This document shows positions 21,726 through 35,820 of a stretch of DNA of 64,000 nucleotides, in pieces; position 1 is the first letter of the stretch, and the number at the start of each line of letters is the position of its first letter. This DNA is from Panicum virgatum. Lineage: Eukaryota; Streptophyta; Magnoliopsida; Poales; Poaceae. The notes under the pieces are model-generated. The model was not told where the DNA came from. It did no database searches and saw only the letters and a list, made by a program, of their open reading frames with translations. The position numbers and the translations under genes are program-made. The stretch covers positions 17,470,913 through 17,534,912 of the forward strand of contig NC_053147.1 in assembly GCF_016808335.1 (NCBI RefSeq). Direction: 5' to 3'.

Positions 21726-22807
21726 TGTCGTGGAGTGGAAACCCACAGCCGGGTGGCGTAATGCACCCACCTAAACCCAGAGGGTGAGTACTCGGGGGTT
21801 AGCTAGGACTAGTTCGATCTCGCTGGAAGAACACGATGAGCAGGTTTAGAGTGGTTCGGGCCGCCGGAGCGTAATACCCTACGTCCACTGTGTGTTGAAT
21901 TGCTTGTGTTGTGAAGCTGAGTCTGAGAGTGCTTGAGGGAGCCTGGGCGTGCCCCGTGCGTGCAGCGAGCGCCTCCCTTTTATATCTCAAGGGAGGTGCA
22001 TACATGGCCGTTGGGTCCCCGACAGGTGGGCCCAATCGATGTAGTATATAACAACATACTGTACAGACATTATGGCGTTGCAGGCGAAGGAGATCTCATC
22101 CCTGGATTTCCTTACCTGCCCGCGGGAATCCTCCGTCCAGCATATCCATGCGCTGTCTTGTCGAAACGGTGCCAGGCGTAGCTTGCGGCGTCGCTAGCAG
22201 CGTCGCTAGCAGCGTAGCTGAACGGCCTTGTAGCTTACGGCGTAGGCGGTATGATGGAAAAGTGTCGTGCCATCGTATCCATTTAATGCGGCAGACGGGC
22301 TCTGCGCGGATGTGGCGCATGCGGCTGCACTGTGTACCTCGGTAATATGCGGTCTACAGTGAGGCCTGACAAAGGCTGCCCCGCGTGCCGCGGCGGCAGA
22401 GCACGCCTCAACCACCCGCATTGAATGCGGTGGGTGGGCGAGTCTTCCAGCGGAAGACCCGCGCCCGCGCCCGCGCCTGCGGGACACGTGGCGGCTCCGG
22501 ACCCCCCCCCCCGGCGGTATGTTGGTTCTACGCGCGTGGGAGGTCCGGATGGACGCGGGAGGTCCCGGACCCTTATGGGGGGTCCGAGGCCTCGGCTGTT
22601 GGCTCGGAGCTTCCCCTCCTCAGGGACACGTGGCGTCACCGGACCCGTCCCAGAGCGGGAAGCGGGTCCGGGGCCGTTGGCCCGGTGAGGTAGGAGCCTG
22701 ACCCGTGGGCCCCGGCTGCTCCGCCCCTTATGGCGTAGTTACGGATGACTACGCGAGTCCTGCCTTGCTCCAGTAGAAGTGGGTACCTCTGCTACAGAGT
22801 ACCGACA
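21726..22807 (-). mobile_element. Solo LTR, minus orientation
   Basis: 1,082 bp unit starting TGTCGTGG and ending GTACCGACA on the plus strand. Read on the minus strand it begins TGTCGGTACTCTGTAGC and has a TATAAAAG box near 21985-21978. Flanking pentamers GGGTC (21721-21725) and GGGTA (22808-22812) agree at four of five bases. No internal retrotransposon sequence is attached. The style matches Ty3/gypsy LTRs of the Tat group. Confidence 0.75.
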
Positions 22808-24700
22808 GGGTAAAAAAACTCAACATTTTTCTTCGGCCCGTATCCAGCCCGACCCAACCATCGGGCTAAATTTTTTGGCCCGAGCCCGATCCGTCACATG
22901 GTCGGGTCGGGTCGAGTTCGTATCAGGTTTGGTCAAATCTGATTTTTTTTGTATAAAATTCAAGTTGGGTTGGATTTTGGGTTAAAAAGTTCGGCCCGAG
23001 CCCGGCTTGTTTTTTTTGTCACGTCAAAAAAATTAAGCCCGAGCTGGCTCACACATTAATCGGGTTGGATTGGGTCGGATTTTTTTCAGCCGGATTGCGT
23101 CGGGTGATCCGTGATCAGTGATCAGTGATCAGGTATAAAGCAACCCTCATGGTAATCATTTCTGCGTACATTTCTTTAGAAAAATACGGAGTAGTACTGG
23201 TAACTGAATTGTCGGGTAATCGGGCGGGCCTCGAGGATCAGCTGGATGGGCGATGGCTGCATTGACCGACCGACCAGATCAGAGTCAGCTCTGTGTCACT
23301 AGCAGATGACGACATTCGACAACCTTCGTGTGCCCATGGCCGTTGTTTGGGCCGCGGCTGCCGACCAATTTCTACTGTAGTTCGTCCCACTGCCGGAATG
23401 CAACTTTAGGAGAGGTCAGCTAGTGAGATTGATATGTTGGTCTTTTTACGTGTATATAAGCTAGTGTCAGACTTCAACTGTCAGGAGATGTATCTCTCCC
23501 ACTATATTTTATTTATAGCAGCTGACTCTGATCTTTGGAGGAGATTCCTGATGCGCCGAAATTGGCTACTCCTTTTCTTTAGAGAAAAAAACTTGGCTAC
23601 TCAGCAGGTCAGAACGGCGCCGATCCGGCCGATCCAATGGGCCTCTCTAGCATGAGAAATCTCGCGGTCCATGTGTTGGGCCGTGTACGCTACATGCCGC
23701 ACCAGTGCAGCTGAGGGTGCCCAGGCCGTGCAAATCTTCGAGCAAGGCCTCTTGTGGGCTCGATTCGGTCCAGCCCAGTGTTTTTATCTTCCTTGTTACG
23801 TATCCCTGTGCTTTTATAAGATTTTGTGTGGCCGAATCGAAAAACAGGGGTCAACCCTTCTTCCAACTAGTGAGTCAAAAAAAAAACAATAAAAACTAGC
23901 GAGTCATGCTGTTTCTGCCCCACGGTATGAGACAATAGAATTCCAGTTCCAATATGTGGGTTTGCCGAACTAAATTTATTGAAAAAGACCACCAATTGGC
24001 CGCTAACAAAAAAAGAAAAACAAACAGAAATAGAAAAGGATCATGTGTATAAATTCTGATGTTATTTTAGCTTGTCTACTTTCGGTTTATTTCGGCATGT
24101 TCCAGCTTATTCTCTTTCACAGAATACTATTGAATAAATCAGCCGGCTTCAAATATCAACTTTTGGACCACGTTTGATTAGAGCTTATTGGTGCTATTTT
24201 CGGCCTGTCGTTATATGTGCACAAGCGAATCTAGGCAGTGATACACAAGAAAATCTACTTTGGACCACGTTGATTGCAGCAAATAATTGTCACGGACCAC
24301 CTAAAAAATCAGGCATCAAATCTGCAACAGAAACTCTCAACAGAATTGAGGCAAAACCATCAGGCTGCCATTAACTATCACCAGTACACACCGGATTTGA
24401 TTTTAGTTGTCAGTCAGCAACAGCAAGTGATCAGACAACAACAATCCATATAGCAACAGCCAAAATAATATTTGACAAGTTCATGCACAGATGACAGAGG
24501 AGTGGGGTAAGATTATTCGATCCGACTGCAACACCATCACTTATTATCCATAGAACACATGGTAGTACAAGAGATACCCCCTCCAAGTCTTGCTAAATTC
24601 CTCAAACAGATAGCCTACCCCCAATCCCAATTGAAGCCTGAATGAGGCCAATGAACTAAAGGACTAGTAATTGATGAATCGTTGCTCCATAGTCACCCAC
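22808..24700. other. Intergenic, no gene seen
   Basis: 22830-23110 holds many copies of CGGGT/GCCCGA words in both orientations, probably an old repeat. 23104-23130 has a short GATCAGT tandem repeat. The rest is AT-rich with no coding signature. The 3' UTR of threonine synthase probably extends into 24500-24770. Confidence 0.4.
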
Positions 24701-24770
24701 CGCATTTGAATCAGATGCAAAACACAATTGACCCACAGCAACCAATTGGTAGAGTTAGCAAAACAGAGGC

Positions 24771-27028
<2,258 letters not shown>

Positions 27029-30000
27029 TCATCTATTCAACATTTCTAATGGCTGGGGAGTGTTCACAAATGTTGCGCTCTTGTTGAATCCTTCCCGGAC
27101 CATGATCCTTACTGCCTGCAAGCCTCTTTGGAACGTCACCTCAAGCTGCAGAAAGTGGAGCGAATAGTTACTGATGTTCTGCTTAATGTGGCATAAGCTT
27201 GCTTCAAGGTGATACCAAGGTCTGCTAAAGGAAAAAGGCATAGTGCTCAATCAAATTTGCATGCATCAAAATTACAAACCTCTTCCTTTTCTTGGTTGCT
27301 GAATGACCCCAGAACAAAACTGATAGCACCCATCTCCTCAGATGGCCGTCCAATGCCTGCACAACAGTTTTGGGGAATAATATTTCTGACATTCGCCTGG
27401 ATGAAAACAAAAGGAAGCAAATAATCGCAGTACCAATCCTTAGACGTGGAAAATTGCGGCTCTGTTTCAAATGGTCGATAATACTCCTCATCCTGCAATG
27501 TATCAAGTTATTAGGTCTAATAACTAAGCCTGATAGTTTTGAGGCGTTAGAGTTATTAGTATAACTATGTGGTGTATTAACATATTGAACAAGATAAAGG
27601 GTTCACAACGATTCAAGTTCCAAGTTCCATTTGGGAGGAAAAAAGAGAGGCAAAACAATCAATCTGAGTGCAGGTGAGACTTGTAACTGAGAATCCTCCT
27701 TGTCTAAGCATGTAACAATCATTTCATAACAAAAGATTTGCAGCATTTATTCAAGTCCCTTTCATGTTCGGCCATGAAGGTGTAGTTTTGTAAAAGGGAA
27801 AGGGATTCTGGAAAAGGACTGAATACCCATTATGCCCACCATGTCCCCCCTTTGGCAGCAGACGCAATTTCGCAAAGGGTAGATCAAGATCATCGTATAT
27901 CTATAAAGGATAGGAGAACAATTTATGGGAAACAAATATTATGTAAACATGATAAAGTACCAGCTCAAGAATAACATTTACCACAACTAAATGATTGAGT
28001 GGTATCTTGAAATATGAAACTAGCTGTCCAACCTACATAAATTTGAAGCACGATAAATCTGAGTGGTAGTAAGGGCAAAGGACTAGCAAAGCATAACTAA
28101 TTTGAAGCTACAGTAGAGTATTTTACTTACAGACTCACCACTTGCATTCATAAAAGTCTGTGGTTTGGCAAGCATTACAGGGACATCACCAATGAGGCCT
28201 AAATAGAAAGAAGCATTGTATTTTCAAAAACATGTAAGCATACTTTGATTCCACCCAGATACAAATTTAATAAAAAATTGTCCATCCATAGGTTTTGTTT
28301 GGCTGCATATAATTGAGAAAATCCAAACAAAGTGGCTACCCGGTACTTCTTATAATGCAGACACTCAGAACATTGGGTAAATGCAAAATATAAATCAGAA
28401 GAATGGCTACAGAAAAATAAAAACAGAGAAACTTCAGAAAGCGGGTTCACATTCATCTACTTGAAATCAGTACCTTCGATAGTACTCAAAAGCACCAGAA
28501 AAGGCAGTACAGCACTTCATTTTACTGCTTAATAGGAAAGTTTGCAAGAAGCACGAAAAATCTTAGAAAGACCAATGGCAAGAAAGACTACACCTTCCTT
28601 TATTATGTTCTAGTTGATACATAAATACTGAGGTAAATGCTGAGCAAGGTCGAAATAGCAAAAATCAATGTTAATATCAGTGAAATACACAGAATTACCT
28701 TTCCCGACAATTGCCTTAAATTGCTTACTGCTGACTGAAATTCCTTCAGCTTCTGCGATAGCATCAATCATCTCAAACCCAACCTAGATAACAACATGCT
28801 ATAGTTACAACATGATACTGCAAGGTACATACTTTACTACCCAATTCACAGTATGCTCTACTAAAAGTCTGAATCCTGGTTCATTATTAAAGATGCATTT
28901 TTTTGAATGAAACATGATATATTTATGCCTGCCTTTGAACGTTGAAGCAAACCAACAAGAATTACATATTTACATGGAAGTTCCAATGTGCTCAATACAC
29001 CCAATGCAAACCAAATCCAAGATGCCCAACTGTCAAAACGTTCTATCAAGTAGTATAGAGCAACAAAAAATGAAAAACAGCTTAAATAAATGGCAGCCTT
29101 CCAAATCTAGCATGCTAGCCTGGTTATTCTAGTCCATAATTTTGTGAAATGCAAAATTGTAACTTTTGGACTAGAGCTTTATCTTTCATGAATTTTACTC
29201 ATGGTCGACTAGTTTTAAGTGGTTAGCTCCAACAAGGTTATGGAGGTTATGGTTTATAAAAGCTAAAACAGCATAATTCCTTAGAAGAGCAAAGTTCTGT
29301 CCAATACGGGATACATGCTATGAGCACCAAGAGAAAAAGAGCCTATAAGGAAATAATTTTTATTGTCAAGTGTCAACCGCCAGTGGGAAAAACAAATGGT
29401 CTGTGTTAGCAAATTAAAAAGGTATCGCAAACCTTACTCCCCTCTCAAGTCAGCTATGCAAGCAGGATTTGGGTGCCAAGCTAGTCGTGATAGATAAATC
29501 GCTTGATGCGAATACCATCTTAGCACCACAGTCAACAGCAGCTGTTGTCAATCAAAGGCCGGCCAAACAAATACGCCCAGTGTCGGAGCTGTGCAACCTA
29601 TCTTTCCCCCAACTCTTGACCTGATTCCCCACTACCGCATCCGCTGAATCCTATATCATCGACAGCCCATCCTTATCGAAGTACAGCTCTATTCTAAGAT
29701 TATCGACTGGCGTTCCCCCAAATAGTAACTGGAGCAGACAAGGCTGCCCCCCTCGCGCATCACCGTCTTAGCTAGATTTATCCTATCCTACCCACGACGG
29801 GATGGATAAAGAATTGGAGGGAGCCTGCGAGCTTACGTTGTGGCGAGTCCCTTTGTACATCCTTCCGGGATTCCCCAGACCGACGAAGAGCCACGGTTTC
29901 TGGGCGCCGTCGTCGGCTGCGGCAGACGAGGAAGTGGCGGCGGCGGCTTTACAAGCGGGAGCCGGCATGCTTGAGGGGTCCGCCCGAACGAAGGACACGC

Positions 30001-30097
30001 GCGAGAACCCGAGGCGGGCGCACGCGGCAGACGCGGAGCCCACGACGCCGGAGAGAAGCGCGGACGAGGAATCGAGGACGCCGGAGAGAATCCGCAT
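27029..30097 (-). CDS. PTH: Peptidyl-tRNA hydrolase, organellar (bacterial Pth type)
   Basis: Frees tRNA from peptidyl-tRNA dropped by ribosomes. Eight exons on the minus strand: 30097-29837, 28783-28699, 28198-28131, 28032-27982, 27900-27827, 27492-27434, 27356-27280 and 27145-27029. All introns are GT-AG and phase is kept throughout, giving 263 residues. Key residues: Asn76 in VGLGNPG, catalytic His86 in GTRHNVGFE, Asn133 in FMNASGE, Asp158 in IYDDLDLP and Asn179 in GGHGGHNG. The first 60 or so residues are Ala/Ser/Arg-rich, fitting a mitochondrial or plastid presequence. The substrate-binding motifs favour a true hydrolase over the CRS2 splicing paralogue. A TATAAAA at 30116-30110 is only 13 bases before the chosen ATG, so the start may need review; Met44 is an alternative. 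Confidence 0.95.
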
Positions 30098-30705
30098 CGC
30101 CGCCGGTGATTTTATACCACGCGGTTCTGAGCTGAACAATCACGGGTCGTCTTTGACCGCAAGAGGATACGGCGGGGTGGGCCGATTGCCAGCTTGTTTG
30201 GGCTGGTTGGGCCGACATTTCTTTTTTATTAGCGCAGTTGGGCCGACATTTCGGCTTACGCACGTTACGGGCTGGCTGCACTGTCTACTATCCGCCGATG
30301 GAACAAGAAGTACTCGACTACTCGAGGCATTTTGTTACTATCATGATGGGATAAACGTGTCAAAAAAAATTCTTATAACAACATATTTAGAAATTCACTC
30401 TCAACAGCGGTGCAAAGAAAGGCCTGTCTTTTGAGATTGAAAAACAAGAGAGCTGCCACGTGAATGGTTCACGGCGCACATGCCGTGTTGATTTTCTAGC
30501 GGCATTTGATTTTTAGAGCACCTGAAAAGGTGGAAAAAAACTAACCGAGGAATGTTACATGGCAATTTAAGGCACAGGTGTATAATTACCTTATACTTAC
30601 AATCAATCATGAGAAGTCCATAGATATTCCGTCAAAAAAAAGAAGTCCATAGATAAACCAAGACACATTTTTTGTGATAGAAAGGGGGAAAAAGCCACTA
30701 CTATT

Positions 30706-30745
<40 letters not shown>

Positions 30746-30801
30746 TTATAAATTCATAAATCCTACCAGGAGGAACATTACATGTATTACATATACGAAA
30801 C
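30098..30801. other. Intergenic, with AT microsatellite
   Basis: Promoter side of the peptidyl-tRNA hydrolase gene and 3' side of the DUF7086 gene. It contains an (AT)n microsatellite at about 30709-30742. No gene is seen. Confidence 0.5.
30709..30742. repeat. (AT)n microsatellite
   Basis: Uninterrupted AT dinucleotide run of roughly 17 units. Confidence 0.95.
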
Positions 30802-31932
30802 TTAAACAATATTTGGACGGCCCCTCTTCCTCCTCTCCGCTTCCATGTCGAACAGCCCATTAGGCAGCAGCTGGTTGCACAGCTCCATGTAGGTCGAGTA
30901 GAGCACCCTGTCCTTGGCGCCGGTGCGGTGCTGGTGGGTGTGCTCGCAGAGGTGCTTCAGCTGCTCTAGGGTGCACACCCCCAGCATCTCGCTGAGCAGC
31001 AGGAACACCCAGTTGATCCGGTGCTTGTCCGCCGGGATCACCGGGCGCATGCTGCCCCTCTGCCCGCACCTCTCGCAGTCCGGCAGCGCCGGCTCCTTCC
31101 ACCTCCGCGGCGCGCGGTCGTCCATGGCCTGGACGTTGCGCGAGATGTAGCCGTGCAGCTCGTTGAACCTGGCCCTGGCGTCGAGCGTCACGACGCGGAG
31201 GTCGTGGCAGCGCTTGCACTGCAGCTCGCCGGTGACGGCCTCGACGCCCCGCCTCGACAGCTCGGCGAGGGAGTGGTGCACGCCCACGCGCTCCGTGGAC
31301 CACGGGTACGGCGGGACCACGTGGCGGCCGCCCTCGACCTCGATCGTCGCGTCGTCGTCGCCCGCCTGTTTGGCGGCGTGGGCGGACGCGCCCGCTCCTG
31401 AATGGCCGGAGGTGGCGCTCGAGCGGCGGCGACCAGAGCGCGAACGCTTCGCGGGGCGCTTCGTGGATGCTGCAGGCGGAGTGCCGTCGCCGTCGCCGTC
31501 GCCATGCCCCGCCGGGGCGGGGACGACGCCATTGCCGTCGCGGGGAAACAACATCGTCGCGATCCGAGCCAGCGCCGGGACAGTACTCGCTGCTGGGAAG
31601 GCGCCGCTGCTTTCGCCCACTAGGGCATCAAAGCGCAGCGGCGGGTAGTGGACCGCCGCCGCGGCGGCGGCGGACGTCGGGCCCAGCACATCCGCGGGCC
31701 ACACGGGTGCAGCCGCGGCCACCATCGGTGCCTCCACCACTGGCGAGCGGAGGCCGCCGGCATCGGCAGTCGCCCTCGCCGCGGGCGCCTTGCGGCTGTA
31801 GATGTCGCCGAGCGAGAGCGAGAGGAGGCTGTCGTCATCGCCCTTCGCCTCGCCGCTAGCGCTGCCGCCGCCGCCGCCGGTGGTCTGCCGCGGCGGATCT
31901 GCCGCGGAGTAGTAGTGTTTGGACCAAGGCAT
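30802..31932 (-). CDS. DUF7086-domain protein with EAR-like motif
   Basis: 376-residue intronless frame from ATG 31932; an upstream in-frame TTG is not used as the start. Residues about 207-360 match the plant DUF7086 domain as I know it: PPYPWSTERVGVHHSLAEL, two CxxC pairs (CKRC 239-242, CERC 286-289) that probably bind zinc, INWVFLLLSEMLGVCTLEQL and HRTGAKDRVLYSTYMELC. The N-terminal part is low-complexity, Ala/Gly/Pro-rich. It holds LSLSL at 37-41, which fits the LxLxL EAR repression motif. Basic KRPAKRSRSGRRR (158-170) could be a nuclear signal, and RKRGRP near the C-terminus resembles an AT-hook core. Nuclear, possibly repressor-linked, is an inference; no biochemical role is known to me. 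Confidence 0.85.
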   Translation of the reverse strand: MPWSKHYYSAADPPRQTTGGGGGSASGEAKGDDDSLLSLSLGDIYSRKAPAARATADAGGLRSPVVEAPMVAAAAPVWPADVLGPTSAAAAAAVHYPPLRFDALVGESSGAFPAASTVPALARIATMLFPRDGNGVVPAPAGHGDGDGDGTPPAASTKRPAKRSRSGRRRSSATSGHSGAGASAHAAKQAGDDDATIEVEGGRHVVPPYPWSTERVGVHHSLAELSRRGVEAVTGELQCKRCHDLRVVTLDARARFNELHGYISRNVQAMDDRAPRRWKEPALPDCERCGQRGSMRPVIPADKHRINWVFLLLSEMLGVCTLEQLKHLCEHTHQHRTGAKDRVLYSTYMELCNQLLPNGLFDMEAERRKRGRPNIV

Positions 31933-32673
31933 GACTGGCCGAGGCCCGAGGACTAGGTCTCGGACTCTCGGCAATGGTGGTCTGGAACAATGGATGGGAT
32001 CTGCCGCGACGGCGGCCGGGGCTGCCTTTTAAAGGAGGCGGGACGCGGGCGGGCACTTCGGGAGGCGGGACGCGGAGACGCATGCGGTGCGGTGCGGGTT
32101 CGTTGAGATATGAATGCTGGCGCGGAATTCGAATCTTTTTTCCAACGGAGCTTCGTTTCGTTTGAACAGAACGGCGGAGGGAAAATCGGCAGAGCGCTTG
32201 GGCTTCCATTCCATCCACCTACGACCTCCCCGGCGCGCTCCGGCCGGGTTGCGGGTCTGACGGCGCCTTGGGGTCAAGGCCATGCACGTCCTGAGATTGG
32301 GGAGACTGGCCGGCATGCCGGCATGGTGGTGGATAAATGTGTGAAGTGTGAACTGAAACGAGCAGCACCAGTTCGGGCAGCTAGCACGCGTGGCCTCAAT
32401 CCCCACTATTACCAAGGCGGTGGTGTTTCATTGCAGCTACGGTGGGTATTTGGTTTGACCGAACCGGTCGGTTAGTTCAAATTATGGAGACCGAGTTAAT
32501 TCGATCTCGGTTATTTCGGTTCGGTCTCGTGTCGTGACCGAACATAGATCAGTTTCAATGAAAATTTCATAGTAGTATCATGAATATTAAATTTGCTGAC
32601 ATCAAATTTTATGAAGAGAGAGAATATGAAGTGTCATGATTATCTAGTTTATGATCTTGATAACTATTATGAT
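31933..32673. other. Upstream region of DUF7086 gene, no other gene seen
   Basis: The promoter and 5' UTR of the minus-strand gene should lie here (31933-32200). The rest is mixed sequence with repeated CGGTTCGGT words near 32460-32530. Confidence 0.4.
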
Positions 32674-33260
32674 TTTGGCAGAGCTCCGGCTCTTTTAGTG
32701 GAGTGGCTTCTCTAGTGGAGCTGGAGCTGTTTTGGAAAATGTTTGGGAAAATGGCTTTACATATTGGATTGAAATTTTGAAATGTCTAAATTGTCCTTCC
32801 CTATATTTTTCTTTTATTTTTTCTTTCCTTTTCCATTTTCATTCTCTTCATTTTTTTCCTCTCCTTTTCTTTTTCTCTCCCTCTTCTTTTTTCCTCCTCT
32901 CCTCCTTATCCAGTCGCCCACTCCTCTCCTTCCTCTCTGCGCCGCGTCCGCCCCCTCGCCTCCGCTCGTGCCTCCCGCCTCCCGACCTCCGTCCGAGCCG
33001 CTGCCGGCCTCCACTTGATCCGGCGCCTCCCGGCGTCCGCCCGAGCCGCCGCCTCCTGAGCCCTGGTGAGGGCAAGGTGGTCAAGGCGGGAGGAGCTCCG
33101 TGGAGCCGCGTGGAGCCACGATTTTGTGGCTCTATCTCCACCATTCTGCTTCAGAGAGCGGAAATTTCGGGGCTCCATCCCCAGAGCCGCGGTGCTCCAT
33201 CCCGTTTGGCAAGGCTCCGCATGGAGCCGGAGCTGGAGCTCCTTTTGGAGCCCTGCCAAA
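32674..33260. mobile_element. Non-autonomous TIR element with GAGCTCC-rich ends
   Basis: Left end TTTGGCAGAGCTCCGGCTC is mirrored by the right end GGAGCCCTGCCAAA. AGCTCCGG and GGAGCTGG words cluster near both ends. A long pyrimidine-rich tract (about 32800-32925) lies inside. It matches a common grass MITE style; the superfamily is not assigned. Confidence 0.6.
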
Positions 33261-35140
33261 CAGGACCTAAATGCTATCCTATGGCTTGTTCATAAACACA
33301 AAACACTACATAACCGGTCTATAGGAAAGATTCTCTCGTGGTCGACCATAGCGCAATGGCCGGACTGTAAGAAATAAAAAATTACTTTTCTTTCTCACTT
33401 GTGTGCGCTGGTGGAAGATGGTTGGAGAAGATGGGACCTGTAGGACTTTTGTTAATGTTCATGGAGCCCAATTGTTATTGTTTCAAGTGAGTACACATTG
33501 TGAAGTTTGTTGTAGTCTATAGACTACTTTGTCTAGAACCACCGTAAAGACCAGTTGGTCTATATATGTTGTTGTTGCTCAAGCTTGGTGCCCGGGTTGG
33601 ATGGGAAGCAGTTTATTTAAATACCTAGGGTTAGCTTCGGGGTTGAGCTATTGGGTTTGGACCGGAAATGTCTTATGGGATTTAATGGTTAGTTTAGGTT
33701 TCTCATGCATTTCGCTTAACCGAGGCTACTAACCGAAATACCCAAGGAAAATTTGGTCACTTGGTTGCGGAGAACGAATTAGGTCAGTCTTAATGGGGGT
33801 TTTATAGAGAGTTTCATAGCATTAAATATCATCAAATTTGCTGATATGGCAAGGATAGAGAAAGTTGGAGTTTCATGAGATGTGAGAAGAGTTTCATCAC
33901 CATGAAACTTATCTGGCACAGTTATCTAGTTTTCAGTCTAGATAACTGTGCCATGAAACTGTGCACTGAGACTGGCCTTAGGAACTGAGACATTCGATTT
34001 CGGTTTATTTGGATTTGGTCCGATCGGTTCCTCGATTTTGGTTTTCTGTATAGGTCTAATTGCAGCATTCTCCACTTCCTTTCCCTAGGCAGCAGAGGTT
34101 AACACTTTTCCCCACACAACAGTGGTCAACAGGACCACTGCCAATTTTAGAGCATAGTTTCATCACATGGTTACAAAAAAATGTTATGTCATCTTGACAC
34201 TAAAATGAAACTACCTCTCTCAATGCATAGTTTCGTCACACAGTTTCATAGATAAATTATCATATTTAATTGTTGATTGGTATTAATGATCAAGTATACC
34301 ATGTGACCAATAGATGAATGTGTGTTGATGAAATTTAAATGCTCTTCATGGAGTTTCATTCTAGTTTCATGGCACTTGGTAACTATGCCCACCAAGTTTA
34401 TATCCATGAAACTCCATTCTTCTCTTTCTTCTTCAATTTTATGTCATGTCATCACTTTTGTCTATTTGGCATGTCATTTAATGAGAATGAAACTCATATG
34501 ACACTTGCATTGAGAAGGTCAGTCCCAATATGGAGTGTCATCGCGCAGTTACCAAAACTGTGAACTAGATAACCGAGGCAGAGAAGCGTTAGGGCAGTCC
34601 CAACCTTGAAATCACTTCCCCGTTTCTATAGCTGCCAAATCAGCTAGAAACTCTATCATGAAACTACTCCACCCAACGCAGCGTTTCTCTATGTAGTCCC
34701 CAAACAAATTCTGGCCACTCTTCTCCTCTCCCAATCTAGGCTACGGCGGCGAAGGCTGCAACGTGAGCCCACAATGGTGGAAACGGGATGTTCGCCCCAG
34801 CGCGGAACTGGTGGTTTCTTGCCTCCTCGTTGCGCACGCCGACACGGTTTCTCAATCAAGAAATGTTTTCCTTCTCTCTCCTCATTCACTGTCTCACCAC
34901 GTCACCGAAATACATACGTGGCAGCCCTATTAATTGCAAGAAACTTTCCTAATCAGCTGCTTTTATGAAGATGATATTTCTCTCATATTTTTATGACACT
35001 CTCTCTTCTTTCTTATCTATCATATCAAAAAATTTAATACTCATAATACTCTCGTAGCATCTCCACCAAAACAATACAAGTTTTTTGCGCAAACAACTTC
35101 GGCGTAATTACCAGGTGACCGGTGCCGGGTCGACTGCCGG
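33261..35140. other. MITE-rich intergenic region
   Basis: 33782-33977 starts GGTCAGTCTTAATGG and ends CTGAGACTGGCC, with an internal inverted pair around GATAACTGTGCC; it reads as a MITE. 34140-34620 holds related GTTTCAT/ATGAAAC words and AGTCCCAA motifs in both orientations, probably a second decayed copy, and a third may reach 34990. No gene is seen. Confidence 0.5.
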
Positions 35141-35269
35141 AGCGTTCGCACGTCACATGGCCCGCTTGGTGTGCCGGCCCAGCCATGTGACAGGAATTTT
35201 TTTTTATATTTAAAAAAAAATAAAATTTCAAAAATATATGTCGGTTTTGGAAAATTTCAAAAATATACC

Positions 35270-35503
35270 CCGGTCGCCCTATTGGGGGGCGACAGGGCTC
35301 AAATGTAATTTTTTTTCTTCAAATTTGCAACGAAGTCCCTGGAGAAAAAAAAAAGAGGGGGGCCTGTCGCCCCACCAACGGGCGACAGGACCCTGTCGCC
35401 CACCCCAGGGGCGACAGGCCAGTGGGCCCGCCAGGGGGGCCGGTCGCCCCTCCTGCGGGCGATAGGGGGTCCTGTCGCCCCCCCCCCCCCCACGGGCGAC
35501 CGG
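35270..35503. repeat. Array of CCTGTCGCCC / GGGCGACAGG hairpins
   Basis: Five inverted pairs: 35270-35295, 35363-35389, 35392-35418, 35440-35466 and 35471-35503, each with about 10-base arms and a short loop. Three more sit in the opposite arm: 36993-37019, 37021-37047 and 37111-37136. Confidence 0.85.
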
Positions 35504-35514
35504 GTCAGCCCGCC

Positions 35515-35522
35515 TATATAAG
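35515..35522 (+). promoter_or_regulatory. TATA box in the inverted-repeat element
   Basis: TATATAAG, 12 bases after the last hairpin. It is followed by a transcript-like leader and a donor site (ACCGGTAACTTT, about 35633-35644). Confidence 0.6.
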
Positions 35523-35820
35523 GCCTCCCCCTCATTCCCTCCTCTCATTTGACCTCAAAAAATCCAGAAAATAGAGAGGGGTGAGAAGAAGGGAAGCAGC
35601 GAAGCTCTGCCGAATTTCGCACTTGTGAATTACCGGTAACTTTCGTATAAATTCGTTGATATTGTATAACAATTTAATTTAATTAGCATATTAGCTGAAT
35701 TAGATTTGGTGCTTTAGAACACTGGTTTAGTATTACAATTTGAGTACTATTACGGACTTTTTCAAATAAAATAATTATACATTAGAATAGAATTATGATA
35801 GTACCTTATTGTTATTGCAG

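Noticed and set aside
29783..30139. Peptidyl-tRNA hydrolase start at 30139 (upstream TTG)
   Set aside because: Not an ATG. The first ATG in frame is 30097 and the family does not need the extra 14 codons.
35299..35548. Minus-strand open frames rich in Gly/Asp/Arg/Pro in the hairpin array
   Set aside because: They are translations of the GGGCGACAGG repeats; no start context, no family, and the sequence is explained by the hairpins.
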